Origin: Imperialibacter sp040222815
Lineage (GTDB): Bacteria; Bacteroidota; Bacteroidia; Cytophagales; Cyclobacteriaceae
Assembly (NCBI RefSeq): GCF_040222815.1
Contig: NZ_JAVKCH010000018.1
Coordinates: 1 to 64,000, forward strand
DNA length: 64,000 nt
Reading direction: 5' to 3'
The first letter of the stretch is position 1, and each line of letters begins with the position of its first letter. The notes under the pieces were generated by a model. That model was not told the DNA's origin. It saw nothing but the letters and a program-made list of their open reading frames with translations, and did not search any database. The position numbers and the translations under genes are program-made. Positions 49,563-58,298 of this stretch are shown here, in pieces.

Positions 49563-49590
49563 TCGCAGTTTTAGAAAAACAAAATGCGAT

Positions 49591-50055
49591 ATGAAAACTA
49601 TATTTGTTCCTGCAGATTTTACTTCCAATACGATTAAAGTGGCTCAAGAGGCCGTTCAAGCTTTCGAATGCGATATCCGCTTACTGTTTGTTCACGCTTT
49701 TAATATGCCAGATAGCGAACAGGATTTGCTTTTTGGGAGTTATAGAAATGAAAGCAGAAAATACGTTTCCCCTGAATTTTTGAAGGAGCTTGAAGACTTG
49801 AAAGATGTATTTTCCTACAAGGTAAAGAACGTAATAGTTGATTTTTTTTACGGTACCACCCCAATGCTTTTTTCAAGTTATCTAGACTATTACGACGTGT
49901 CTTTGATTGTTTATTCTTCTGAGCAAAGTTTTGGAGACTTGTCCGCCAATAGCGTCGACATGAGGACTTTGATCAGGCAATCGGAGTGTAAGTCGGTGGA
50001 TATCGATTCTTCGGCTATTTTCCAATCCCTTTCAACTCCATTTGCCCGGATTTAG
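49591..50055 (+). CDS. UspA-like small protein
   Basis: This 154-residue protein has the start of a universal-stress-protein-like fold: a first strand and helix (MKTIFVPADFTSNTIKVAQE), a second strand (CDIRLLFVHAFNMPDSEQD), and a fourth strand region (DVSLIVYSSEQSFGDLSANS). The usual ATP-binding GxxG segment is not visible, so it may not bind nucleotide. The assignment is by pattern only. It lies 32 bases before the bestrophin gene and 28 bases after the phased repeat array, so both are probably controlled together. Confidence 0.7.
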   Translation: MKTIFVPADFTSNTIKVAQEAVQAFECDIRLLFVHAFNMPDSEQDLLFGSYRNESRKYVSPEFLKELEDLKDVFSYKVKNVIVDFFYGTTPMLFSSYLDYYDVSLIVYSSEQSFGDLSANSVDMRTLIRQSECKSVDIDSSAIFQSLSTPFARI

Positions 50056-50087
50056 TTGGCTTAGATCTCAACCGTTAAACGAAGCAT

Positions 50088-50996
50088 ATGTTACTAAAGG
50101 GAAGTATTCCTGTTAAATACATCGTTGGGAAAATCAAGTATGAGATTTTGGTTGTTATGGGCTATGGCATCGCCATCGAAATAGTTTACCAGAATTATCA
50201 TATTTCAGAAATTTCCATACCGATGACGGTTCCAACGGTGTTGGGAACTATCATTTCATTACTACTTGCTTTTCGGTCCAACCAAGCCTACGACAGGTGG
50301 TGGGAGGCCAGGATAATCTGGGGAGCTATTGTAAACGACAGCCGGACACTTGCCAGGCAGGTGTTGTCGTTGGTAAATGAAGACATTGATCCGGACTCAT
50401 CCCGGAGATTTCAGGAGAGGTTTATTCATAGGCAAGTGGCTTGGTGCTACGCATTGGGTAAGGGGTTGAGGAAAGACAATCCCTTCCCATTTGTGGAAGG
50501 CCATGTAAATGATGATGAGCTTGAGTCTCTGGCGAGCTACGACAATGTGCATGTAGGGCTTACCCTTCTCCAGTCTATTGATTTGCGAAACGCCTATCAA
50601 AAAGGATGGTTGAACGATTTTCAGCAGGTTGAAATCGATAAAACTCTTACCAGGCTGTGCGACTCTATGGGAAAATGTGAACGCATAAAGAACACTGTTT
50701 TTCCTTCTACTTACAGCTTGTACATACATCTTGCTCTGCACTTCTTCATATTACTATTGCCCTTTGCTATGCTCGACCTGTTTGGTTTTTTCATGGTTCC
50801 AATTCTTGTAGTGATTGCTGCATGTTTTTTTCTCATAGAAAAAATGGCTATCCATCTTCAGGATCCTTTTGAGAATAAGCCGACTGATACCCCAGTGCTG
50901 GCAATTTCGAGAAATATTGAGCGTGACTTGAAACAAATGTTACGTGAAAAGCATATTCCAGAGTCGATGCAGCCCAGGGCGTTCTACATCTTATAG
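50088..50996 (+). CDS. Bestrophin-like ion channel
   Basis: This 302-residue membrane protein matches bacterial bestrophins: SIPMTVPTVLGTIISLLLAF, then the family hallmark RSNQAYDRWWEARIIWGAIV, and ALHFFILLLPFAMLDLFGFF later. Bacterial bestrophins form pentameric ion channels. The gene follows the UspA-like gene by 32 bases and a strong terminator follows it. Its place in a two-component regulon suggests a role in envelope or ionic stress, which is inference. Confidence 0.92.
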   Translation: MLLKGSIPVKYIVGKIKYEILVVMGYGIAIEIVYQNYHISEISIPMTVPTVLGTIISLLLAFRSNQAYDRWWEARIIWGAIVNDSRTLARQVLSLVNEDIDPDSSRRFQERFIHRQVAWCYALGKGLRKDNPFPFVEGHVNDDELESLASYDNVHVGLTLLQSIDLRNAYQKGWLNDFQQVEIDKTLTRLCDSMGKCERIKNTVFPSTYSLYIHLALHFFILLLPFAMLDLFGFFMVPILVVIAACFFLIEKMAIHLQDPFENKPTDTPVLAISRNIERDLKQMLREKHIPESMQPRAFYIL

Positions 50997-51059
50997 CACA
51001 ATCATCAGAAGTATTTAATAGAAGCTTGCAGGAAAATCAAGCGATTCGGTTGGTAGAGT

Positions 51060-51094
51060 ACAACGGCGGAATTTTTTTTGCCGTTGTTTTTTTT
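51060..51094 (+). terminator. Terminator after the bestrophin gene
   Basis: ACAACGGC (51060-51067), a 12-base T-rich loop and GCCGTTGT (51080-51087) are followed by seven T. It lies 64 bases after the stop. Confidence 0.8.
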
Positions 51095-51120
51095 CGCCAA
51101 TCGGTAGCAATCTTCGAACG

Positions 51121-52083
51121 CTACTTTTCGACTACCGGCATCCTTATCCAATAAATGTCTCCTCTTCCATTGCCCGGAGAGTTGAGTTGCCTGACAAATC
51201 CTTCGTAACTTAGAGAGCCTTCGATCTGATCGGAAGACTTGACAATCTCGCTAGTAAAAAAAAGCCACTGTCCGTCTGGCGAAACGAAAGGACAATAGTC
51301 GAGTCGTGGGCTGTTGATGGTCGCTCCCATATTAACGGCTGGCAGCCACTTGCCCGTGGCATCTTTTCTGCTGATGTATAAGTCGCCACCTCCCTGGCTG
51401 CCTTCCCTTTGCCAGGAGCCGAAAATGATAAATCGTTCGTCCGGGTCAACGAAGGCATTGTATTCGTCGGTGGATGAATTGACCGCAGAGTCCAATGGTT
51501 CAGGTGCCATGAACCTGCCGTTTTCAAATTTGGAAAAAACGATGTCTTCTCCGCCCATGCCACCTTCTTCCAGCCTGAGTGTGAAATAAAGGTTGCCACT
51601 TTTGACTACAGATGGGTAATACTCATGGCCATCGGAATTCACAGGCGCACCCATATTTTTGGCTTCCGTCCAGCTTCCGTCCTGTTGCTTTTCGACATAC
51701 CAAATATCAAAGTCTTTCTCTGGGCCACCATTTGTTAGCGACCGCCTTGAAGCAAAATAAAGCTTCGATCCATCGGGTGAAAAGGCAGGTTCAATATCAT
51801 AGCTATCGCCAGAAAATGAAGCAATCACAGGGGCTTCCCATTGCTCTCCACTATACTTGCGCATCACTATCACGCTCTTTTGGACGCCCACCAGAGAATA
51901 GTAGATTTCAGTTCCATCGGGGGAAATCGCAAAATCTCTTTCATTGTTGCCAGTTGAGACATTCGCAGGGGCAAACATTTCAGGAGTGGTGCCTGGCTTT
52001 GCCTGGCCAAGGTATTCCCACGGCTTTTCGGGCTGTGATTTACAACCGACAATCAGTGCAAACAGAAGCAAATAGCGATTCAT
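51121..52083 (-). CDS. PD40 (TolB-like) beta-propeller lipoprotein
   Basis: This 320-residue protein has a lipobox at C14 (LIVGC) and PD40 repeats: NERDFAISPDGTEIYYSLVG, SYDIEPAFSPDGSKLYFASR, and LDYCPFVSPDGQWLFFTSEI. The propeller blades recur with the FSPDG motif. It should be periplasmic or outer-membrane attached. ATG 52083 is preferred because it gives the lipoprotein signal; the frame extends to 52200. Its function is unknown; WD40-like propellers bind partner proteins. The 52084-52334 gap has no gene that I can support. Confidence 0.87.
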   Translation of the reverse strand: MNRYLLLFALIVGCKSQPEKPWEYLGQAKPGTTPEMFAPANVSTGNNERDFAISPDGTEIYYSLVGVQKSVIVMRKYSGEQWEAPVIASFSGDSYDIEPAFSPDGSKLYFASRRSLTNGGPEKDFDIWYVEKQQDGSWTEAKNMGAPVNSDGHEYYPSVVKSGNLYFTLRLEEGGMGGEDIVFSKFENGRFMAPEPLDSAVNSSTDEYNAFVDPDERFIIFGSWQREGSQGGGDLYISRKDATGKWLPAVNMGATINSPRLDYCPFVSPDGQWLFFTSEIVKSSDQIEGSLSYEGFVRQLNSPGNGRGDIYWIRMPVVEK

Positions 52084-52334
52084 AGTAATAGATTTAGTGA
52101 CGTTAGGTTGAATCCTGCTGCGTTTCTTTCCGGCAGCTTTTCTTAGAACAACCCACTGGCAATCGGGCCGTATTTGGGTAAAGGTTCCTTTCATGTGCAC
52201 TCAGGCTATCGTACACACCGGAGTGCCATTATTCATTTCAATACTTTTGAGAATTTTATTTCTGACAACTGCGTTAATTTGCAATGCATATGGTCGGCAG
52301 TAAGAGTTTTGCGTGACATAATAGAAGAAGATTG

Positions 52335-53564
52335 ATGAATAACGGAGCAGTTGCGGCCACCATGGCCAACGAAACCACCAACAAAGCCACATTTTCTATT
52401 CTGGTGGCCCTTAGTATTTCACACCTGCTGAACGACACCATGCAGTCGCTGATCCCCTCCATTTACCCTATGGTGAAGGAGAACTATCAACTCACTTTCG
52501 GCCAGATTGGCTTGATTACACTTACGTTCCAGCTTACGGCCTCCCTGCTACAGCCTGTTGTTGGGGCATTTACCGATAAGCGACCGCAGCCGTTCTCGCT
52601 GGCCATAGGAATGGGCTTCACGCTACTAGGGCTTCTGGGGATGTCAATGGCGGGAAGTTTTTCCATGATTCTTGTGGCGGCAGCTTTTATTGGCCTTGGT
52701 TCATCGGTTTTTCACCCCGAGGCATCCCGTATGGCTCATATGGCCTCCGGCGGACGTCATGGAATGGCCCAATCACTTTTTCAGGTAGGCGGTAATGCGG
52801 GAAGCTCTTTGGGGCCGTTGTTAGCAGCGTTGATCATTGTTCCGCTTGGGCAATTTCACGTTATATGGTTTTCGCTGCTGGCTTTGCTAGCGATGATTAT
52901 ATTGGCCAATGTAGGCAAATGGTACAAGTTTCAGTTGGTCGTCAAGAGTAGGAAAGCCAAACGGACGGTTGCTGAACCCGAAAGGATATTTGCCCTACCT
53001 CTTAAGAAAGTAATCTGGTCGTTGACTATTTTGCTTTTGCTGATTTTTTCCAAGTATATCTATATGACCAGCATGAGCAGCTACTTTACTTTTTACCTGA
53101 TTGAAAAATTTGACGTAACGGTAAAGTCGTCTCAATTGTACTTGTTTATGTTCCTGTTCGCAGTTGCCGCTGGTACATTTTTGGGTGGCCCAATGGGGGA
53201 CAGGTTTGGCCGCAAGTATGTGATCTGGTTCTCGATACTTGGTGCGGCGCCTTTTACACTGATGCTGCCTTACGCCAGCCTGTTCTGGACGGGGGTGTTA
53301 AGCGTAGTTATTGGCCTCATATTGTCGTCAGCTTTCTCGGCCATCCTCGTTTATGCCCAGGAGTTGGTGCCTGGCAAAGTAGGTATGATCGCTGGCTTGT
53401 TCTTCGGCCTGGCTTTCGGTACCGCCGGCATCGGCTCGGCGTTCTTGGGAGAATTAGCTGATCGGACGAGCATTGAATATGTCTTTGCCATTTGTTCTTT
53501 CCTCCCCCTGTTGGGTATCATAGCTGTGTTCTTACCAGGCAGAAAAGAGCTCCAGGCTGGTTAA
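52335..53564 (+). CDS. Fosmidomycin-resistance (Fsr)-like MFS exporter
   Basis: This 409-residue membrane protein has twelve helices. It resembles Fsr-type MFS exporters: ALSISHLLNDTMQSLIPSIY, then PIVVGAFTDKRPQP-type loop 2-3 (QPVVGAFTDKRPQPFSLAIG) and SSVFHPEASRMAHMASGGRH. The second half has the corresponding PMGDRFGRKYVIWFSILGAA loop. The true substrate is not known; the name is by family. ATG 52335 was chosen over a TTG three bases earlier. Confidence 0.88.
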   Translation: MNNGAVAATMANETTNKATFSILVALSISHLLNDTMQSLIPSIYPMVKENYQLTFGQIGLITLTFQLTASLLQPVVGAFTDKRPQPFSLAIGMGFTLLGLLGMSMAGSFSMILVAAAFIGLGSSVFHPEASRMAHMASGGRHGMAQSLFQVGGNAGSSLGPLLAALIIVPLGQFHVIWFSLLALLAMIILANVGKWYKFQLVVKSRKAKRTVAEPERIFALPLKKVIWSLTILLLLIFSKYIYMTSMSSYFTFYLIEKFDVTVKSSQLYLFMFLFAVAAGTFLGGPMGDRFGRKYVIWFSILGAAPFTLMLPYASLFWTGVLSVVIGLILSSAFSAILVYAQELVPGKVGMIAGLFFGLAFGTAGIGSAFLGELADRTSIEYVFAICSFLPLLGIIAVFLPGRKELQAG

Positions 53565-53710
53565 TGTTTGGCAGTGACCGCTACCGTCCGCCAGCGGGCA
53601 AATCAGGTTTGTAGCTGGAAGTGATATGTTTGCAATTAATTGACTGTCAGTTAAATAATTTATGGAACGATGATTGCAAAAGCGCCAGCAAAAGTAAAAC
53701 TGCTATCACT

Positions 53711-56110
53711 ATGTTGAAGAACTTCTTGAAATCAGCACTCCGCAACAGCCTGCGGCACAGAGGCTACACACTGATCAATGTCCTGGGCTTGTCGGTAGGT
53801 CTGGGAGTGTTTTTGATCCTCATGTTTTATATCAGGTATGAGCAAAGCTTCAATTTGTATCACTCGAAAGCTGATAAGATTTATAGAATTGTAGAAAGTG
53901 GGACTACTCCTGAAGCGGGAGAAGTGAAAACTATTTTCACGAACTGGGCCATGGGAGGGGCGTTGAAAGCTGAGTTTCCTGAGGTGGAGGACGTTGCCAG
54001 GGTGTTTATTTTTGGGGGTGCTATGCACACAATTGGTGAGAAAAAATTTCTGGAGCGAAATTATTATGTGGTTGAGAAATCATATTTTGACGTGTTCGAC
54101 CACCGATTTACAGCAGGAAACATCTCCCAGGACGTTGGAAACAATGGGGTGGATCTCATCTTGACTCATTCGGCTGCCAAAAAGTATTTTGGCACGGAGA
54201 ACCCTGTTGGCAAAATGATTGACTCTGACCGCTTTGGCTCCTGCAAGGTGGTAGCTGTAGTGGAGGATGTGCCAAAAAACTCGAGCTTTCAGCCTGATTT
54301 TTTTTATCTCGCCGATATAAAAATGTGGAGCGAAAATTACCAAAGATATTTCGCCAGTTGGGAGCCTCGAAATTGCGGCACATTTCTGGTGCTGAACGAT
54401 CAGTCGGCTGTTGCTTCTATCATGCAAAAGAAGGAGGCGTTTCTAAAAGACAACCTGGGAGAGCAGTGGGAGACAAGGGATTTTGAATTGCAGCCGTTTA
54501 CAGATGTGCATCTTAGGTCTGTAGACATTGATACTCCCACACAGCATGCCAAGGGTAATCAGCAATATATCATTATTTTCGGGCTCATAGCCGTTTTTGT
54601 GCTTGTCATCGCTGTCATCAATTACATCAACCTTGCGACTGCAAGAGCTATTTTCAGACGCAAGGAAGTGGGTATTCGCAAAGTAGTTGGTGCATCAAAG
54701 GGGCAGCTGATAAGCCAATTTTTAGTGGAGTCAATGTTGGTTTCAACCGTCGCTTTAATTGCTGCATTAGGGCTTATAGAACTGGCACTTCCATGGTTCA
54801 ATAGCCTTACTGAAAGAACTATCGAAATCCCTTATCTTCAACAGCCCTCCATCCTTGTGGCAATCTTCGGTGTGAGCGCTATAACCGGCATCTTTTCTGG
54901 CTTGGTACCTGCTTTCATTATTTCAGCGTATCAACCGGGCCAGGTGCTGGGCGGGCATTTTCAAAAGGTGGGGAATTTGATATCCCGAAAAGTATTGGTG
55001 GTCTTCCAATTCTCCTTGTCCATTGTTCTGATCATAGCTACCGCTGTGGTGTACAATCAAATGGACTATGTACAAAACCGGGATATGGGATTCGACAAAG
55101 AACGAAAAATGGTGATTGATATTAACTCAGGAAATGTTCGGAGAAGCTTCAGAGCGATGAAGAGTGAGTTTGCATCGCACCCTGATGTGCTGAATGTGGC
55201 GGCAGTCAGTCGGGTGCCTGGTGAGTGGAAATCACTCCCTGCTGTTTCTGTTACAAAGACGGCAGGCGAAGACCCCCAACTGATGCGTTTTATGGGTTTT
55301 GACCCTGATGCACTTGAAACATTTGACATCAAATTGAAGGCGGGGAGTAATTTTACAGGCAACGACCAGGTAGATTCTCTCCATGTTCTGCTCAACGAAA
55401 AAGCAGCAGCCGTGCTTGGGGTCGAAACCATAGTAGGTGAGAGGATTCAATTTCACGACGGGGAAGAATCCATTACTTTTCAGGTAGTTGGGATTGTGGA
55501 AAACTTCAATTTCGAATCACTTTATCAAGAGATTGGCCCGATGGTGATCGGCCCGTGGAACAATGTGATAATGTCCATCGACTACTTCGTGCTCAATACG
55601 AAGGGCGACCCATCTAACGTGCTGGAACATGCAAGTGCTGTGCATGATAAGTTTGCCCCAGAAGGTTCTATTGAATACAATTTTCTTGACCAACAGTGGG
55701 AGCGGTATTATCGGGATGATGTGAAGAGAGGAACCGTCTTTGCCCTGGCGGCAGGGTTGGCAATTTTTATTGCTTGTCTCGGCCTGCTTGGTCTGGCTAG
55801 TTTCGCAACCTCACTGCGGCTGAAGGAGTTTGGCATCAGGAAAGTGCTGGGAGCCTCCAACCAGCAGCTAGTTTACCTGATCTCAAAAGAGTTTCTGTTG
55901 CTGGTGCTGATTGGCTTCGCACTGGGCAGCCCACTGGCCTATTGGCTGATGGACAAATGGCTGAGTACCTTCGCCTACACGGAAGGGCTTTCAGTTTCCA
56001 CCTTTGCAGTAACCGGACTTGTGGTTGCCTTGGTAGCGTTGCTTACCGTTGGCTATAAGTCCCTGCAGGCAGCTCGCCGCAATCCGACCGCCTCTTTGCG
56101 GAATGAGTAA
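53711..56110 (+). CDS. FtsX/MacB-like ABC permease
   Basis: This 799-residue protein is a typical Bacteroidota FtsX-like permease: MLKNFLKSALRNSLRHRGYT, a periplasmic domain (with HSAAKKYFGTENPVGKMI), three helices with RRKEVGIRKVVGAS, and a second half ending RLKEFGIRKVLGAS and three helices. Such proteins act in mechanotransmission of ATP use to the periplasm; the ATPase is not encoded nearby. ATG 53711 fits homologues; an upstream start at 53621 would add an unlikely tail. It is a paralogue of the fusion protein's C-terminal part and of the gene at the window's right edge. Confidence 0.93.
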   Translation: MLKNFLKSALRNSLRHRGYTLINVLGLSVGLGVFLILMFYIRYEQSFNLYHSKADKIYRIVESGTTPEAGEVKTIFTNWAMGGALKAEFPEVEDVARVFIFGGAMHTIGEKKFLERNYYVVEKSYFDVFDHRFTAGNISQDVGNNGVDLILTHSAAKKYFGTENPVGKMIDSDRFGSCKVVAVVEDVPKNSSFQPDFFYLADIKMWSENYQRYFASWEPRNCGTFLVLNDQSAVASIMQKKEAFLKDNLGEQWETRDFELQPFTDVHLRSVDIDTPTQHAKGNQQYIIIFGLIAVFVLVIAVINYINLATARAIFRRKEVGIRKVVGASKGQLISQFLVESMLVSTVALIAALGLIELALPWFNSLTERTIEIPYLQQPSILVAIFGVSAITGIFSGLVPAFIISAYQPGQVLGGHFQKVGNLISRKVLVVFQFSLSIVLIIATAVVYNQMDYVQNRDMGFDKERKMVIDINSGNVRRSFRAMKSEFASHPDVLNVAAVSRVPGEWKSLPAVSVTKTAGEDPQLMRFMGFDPDALETFDIKLKAGSNFTGNDQVDSLHVLLNEKAAAVLGVETIVGERIQFHDGEESITFQVVGIVENFNFESLYQEIGPMVIGPWNNVIMSIDYFVLNTKGDPSNVLEHASAVHDKFAPEGSIEYNFLDQQWERYYRDDVKRGTVFALAAGLAIFIACLGLLGLASFATSLRLKEFGIRKVLGASNQQLVYLISKEFLLLVLIGFALGSPLAYWLMDKWLSTFAYTEGLSVSTFAVTGLVVALVALLTVGYKSLQAARRNPTASLRNE

Positions 56111-56206
56111 ATAGGTATTGAGAGGTCGATTTAAGGATGCATGCAACCCTTGTGATCGACTTATGTCTTTTCCCGTAAATAGGTTAATCACTCTAAGTCA
56201 AAAACT

Positions 56207-57106
56207 ATGAAATTACTCAACAAACCAGGATTAACTGTAGCCTTACTGTTTATGGTGGCGGGAATGGCAACAGCACAGCAGAAGGTAGACAGAACGTTCA
56301 GTGGTATCAATAAAGTAACTATGAGCATTTCATCCGGCGATGCCTTTTTTGAGAAATCTGCTGATGGCAAAGTATATGTGGCGATGGAGCACGACATTGA
56401 CGACTATGAGCCCACTATAGAGCAAAAGGGTTCGACGCTTGTTATCAATGAAGAAAAGATGAAGAACCGTAGAAGCTGGAGTGGAGACTCGAAATGGACA
56501 ATCAAGGTGCCGGATGAAGTTATCATCAGCTTCAATACAGGTAGCGGCGATGTACAGATCAGCGGACTGATGGCCGACCTGAGCACTAATTCGGGCTCTG
56601 GAAATACCCGAATTGAAAATTCGAATGGAAAAATCAGGGTGAATACCGGGTCTGGTAATATCAGAGCCAGAGAGTCTAAAGGCGACCTTAGCTTCAACGC
56701 TGGTTCTGGCAACATCGACTTGTACTCCGTAGACGCTGAAGTGAGTGCCAATGTGGGAAGCGGTAATGTGAGTGCTGAAAAGCTAACACTTGCGGGAGGA
56801 AGCTCATTTAATTCTGGCTCAGGAGACGTGGAGGTGTCTTTAGCCGCCACACCGGCTTATGATATATCGGTTAACAGTGGCTCAGGCGATTCAACGCTTG
56901 ACTTTGAAGGGAATAAGATTGAGGGTGTGATAGTAATGGAGGCCAACAAAAACAATGGTGATATTGATGCTCCCTTTGATTTTGACAGCACTGAGGAAAT
57001 AGGGAATGGCCGCAATACCACAGTGAAGAAAACAAAGAAGATGGGGTCTTCTGATGTGAGAATTAAAGTGAGTACTGGCTCAGGAACCGCTGAAATCAAA
57101 AGCTAA
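56207..57106 (+). CDS. DUF4097-family secreted beta-helix-like protein
   Basis: This 299-residue protein has a signal peptide (MKLLNKPGLTVALLFMVAGM) and a repeated beta structure of the DUF4097 adhesin-like kind. The glycine-serine motif (NTGSGNIRARES, NAGSGNIDLYS, NVGSGNVSAEK) recurs about every 19-21 residues between 105 and 230. It should be exported and may attach to the surface. The tandem glycine-serine segments give rise to DNA repeats that should not be read as mobile. A strong terminator follows. Confidence 0.9.
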   Translation: MKLLNKPGLTVALLFMVAGMATAQQKVDRTFSGINKVTMSISSGDAFFEKSADGKVYVAMEHDIDDYEPTIEQKGSTLVINEEKMKNRRSWSGDSKWTIKVPDEVIISFNTGSGDVQISGLMADLSTNSGSGNTRIENSNGKIRVNTGSGNIRARESKGDLSFNAGSGNIDLYSVDAEVSANVGSGNVSAEKLTLAGGSSFNSGSGDVEVSLAATPAYDISVNSGSGDSTLDFEGNKIEGVIVMEANKNNGDIDAPFDFDSTEEIGNGRNTTVKKTKKMGSSDVRIKVSTGSGTAEIKS

Positions 57107-57137
57107 ACGGACGCTTTTGATTGCGCTGGAGATATGG

Positions 57138-57166
57138 ATGTCAGGTCATGTGACCTGACATTTTTT
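57138..57166 (+). terminator. Terminator after the DUF4097 gene
   Basis: ATGTCAGGTCA (57138-57148), a TG centre and TGACCTGACAT form a perfect 11-base stem, followed by TTTTT to 57166. Confidence 0.93.
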
Positions 57167-57377
57167 ATGATTTTCTCAGGACATAGACGCCCCCAATAAC
57201 CAGGAGCACTCCGAAACCAAGATAAATGTAGGCGGTAGTTGCGCTAGTTTCATTTTTAGCAGAAAGCTCCAACTTGCCCACTTTCAACGATGCCGATGAA
57301 TTCTGGAGCTGGGTTACACCTTCATATCCCAGGTATATACCACCTGCGATAAGTAAAATACTGATAATTTTTTTCAT
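57165..57377 (-). CDS. Small membrane protein (DUF3185-like)
   Basis: This 70-residue protein has two membrane helices (about 4-20 and 47-65) and a short polar loop (LQNSSASLKVGKLELSAKNE). It resembles DUF3185 proteins. ATG 57377 is preferred; the frame is open to 57419 but the added residues (MFVMYLATPTNSIA) are not needed. The role is unknown. It converges with the DUF4097 gene and shares its terminator region. Confidence 0.75.
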   Translation of the reverse strand: MKKIISILLIAGGIYLGYEGVTQLQNSSASLKVGKLELSAKNETSATTAYIYLGFGVLLVIGGVYVLRKS

Positions 57378-57471
57378 AGCTATTGAGTTTGTAGGAGTTG
57401 CAAGGTACATAACGAACAATGGATCACAAGAATTGTTCTTAGGTTGGTTGCCAGGAAAAAGTAGTTAGGTG

Positions 57472-57624
57472 CTATTTTTCCTTTTTGCCTTTGGTCTGAT
57501 TTGGCTGTTTTTTTTTGGGTTTGGGAAGAGCTTTGTATTCCTCCCGGAGTTCGGAGCTGTCAATGAAGCAGACTGGGCTGGAGATTTTGATGGCTTGATC
57601 TTTGACCTTAGGTTTCTTTTTCAT
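57472..57624 (-). CDS. Lysine-rich small protein coupled to the VapC-like gene
   Basis: A 50-residue frame begins at the last bases of the VapC-like gene: its ATG overlaps the toxin stop (ATGA). The product starts MKKKPKVKDQAIKISSPVCF, has a middle ELREEYKALP segment and a very basic tail ending KGKKEK. It contains no membrane segment. Translational coupling favours a real gene, but its size and bias leave doubt. It may bind nucleic acid through its lysines. Confidence 0.45.
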   Translation of the reverse strand: MKKKPKVKDQAIKISSPVCFIDSSELREEYKALPKPKKKQPNQTKGKKEK

Positions 57625-58055
57625 GGCGAATCCAGTTTGAATGGGTCTTGAAGAAAAACCCCTTGAATAAGTTGGCCGTTATTTAGGTCTTCAGTAAGTA
57701 TTGTTGTGCATTTTGCCTGAGAGGCAGCACTTATTACCAGGCTATCCCAAAACGAAATCTTATTAACCGTCTGTATGTCAATAGCGGTATTAATTGTTTC
57801 CTTGTTGTTGATAACAAGCTCAAAATCATCGAATAGCTGAAGGATGTCTTTCACTACTTGAGGTGGAATGTGGTGTTTAACAGTCATTACCCTGTAAAAC
57901 TCTTGCATTACCTGTGTTGACCAAACCAGAACAACTTTGTCTCTAAGGCTATCTATCAATTGAGTGCAATGGACTTTTTTTATCTGATCATCTTCACTGA
58001 ACAGATATATCAAAAAATTAGTGTCGATAAATACTTTACCTCTCATAAAGCTCAT
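57621..58055 (-). CDS. PIN-domain toxin (VapC-like)
   Basis: This 144-residue protein has the PIN fold with D11 (VFIDTNFLIYLF), a middle glutamate region (QVMQEFYRVM) and a late aspartate in ISFWDSLVISAASQ. These acidic residues form the metal site of VapC-type RNases. The start at 58055 or 58046 overlaps the antitoxin end, so translation is coupled. The antitoxin precedes it in the usual order. The target RNA is unknown. Confidence 0.9.
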   Translation of the reverse strand: MSFMRGKVFIDTNFLIYLFSEDDQIKKVHCTQLIDSLRDKVVLVWSTQVMQEFYRVMTVKHHIPPQVVKDILQLFDDFELVINNKETINTAIDIQTVNKISFWDSLVISAASQAKCTTILTEDLNNGQLIQGVFLQDPFKLDSP

Positions 58056-58260
58056 CACGATCGAATCGTTCTCCTTTAGTTTTTACCTGCACTTGCTGCT
58101 GAAGCAACTCTAACCTTTTTATGAAATCAGATTGGTCAGACTTGACGGTTTTCTTTAGGTAGTCCCTTATCATTTCATTCAAGGTTGTTCCATGTTTTTC
58201 TGCATACTCCCTGCTTTTAGAAAGGAGGTCGTCAGGCATTGAAAGTGTTACATTCTTCAT
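58036..58260 (-). CDS. Ribbon-helix-helix-type antitoxin (VapB-like)
   Basis: This 74-residue protein starts MKNVTLSMPDDLLSKSREYA, a ribbon-helix-helix-like N-terminus, followed by HGTTLNEMIRDYLKK. The C-terminal half (LELLQQQVQVKTKGERFDRD) should bind the toxin. ATG 58260 is preferred to an upstream start at 58302, because a perfect palindrome lies directly before it. It overlaps the toxin start. Confidence 0.85.
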   Translation of the reverse strand: MKNVTLSMPDDLLSKSREYAEKHGTTLNEMIRDYLKKTVKSDQSDFIKRLELLQQQVQVKTKGERFDRDELYER

Positions 58261-58261
58261 A

Positions 58262-58280
58262 GCACACATATTATGTGTGC
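58262..58280 (-). promoter_or_regulatory. Operator palindrome of the VapBC module
   Basis: GCACACATA (58262-58270), one base and TATGTGTGC (58272-58280) form a perfect 19-base palindrome ending one base before the antitoxin ATG. It fits a ribbon-helix-helix antitoxin operator. Confidence 0.8.
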
Positions 58281-58298
58281 AAATATAATTATTTGAAA

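Noticed and set aside
56500..56900. Repeated GGTTCTGG-type DNA within the DUF4097 gene
   Set aside because: The repeats encode the glycine-serine turns of the beta structure and are not an independent element.
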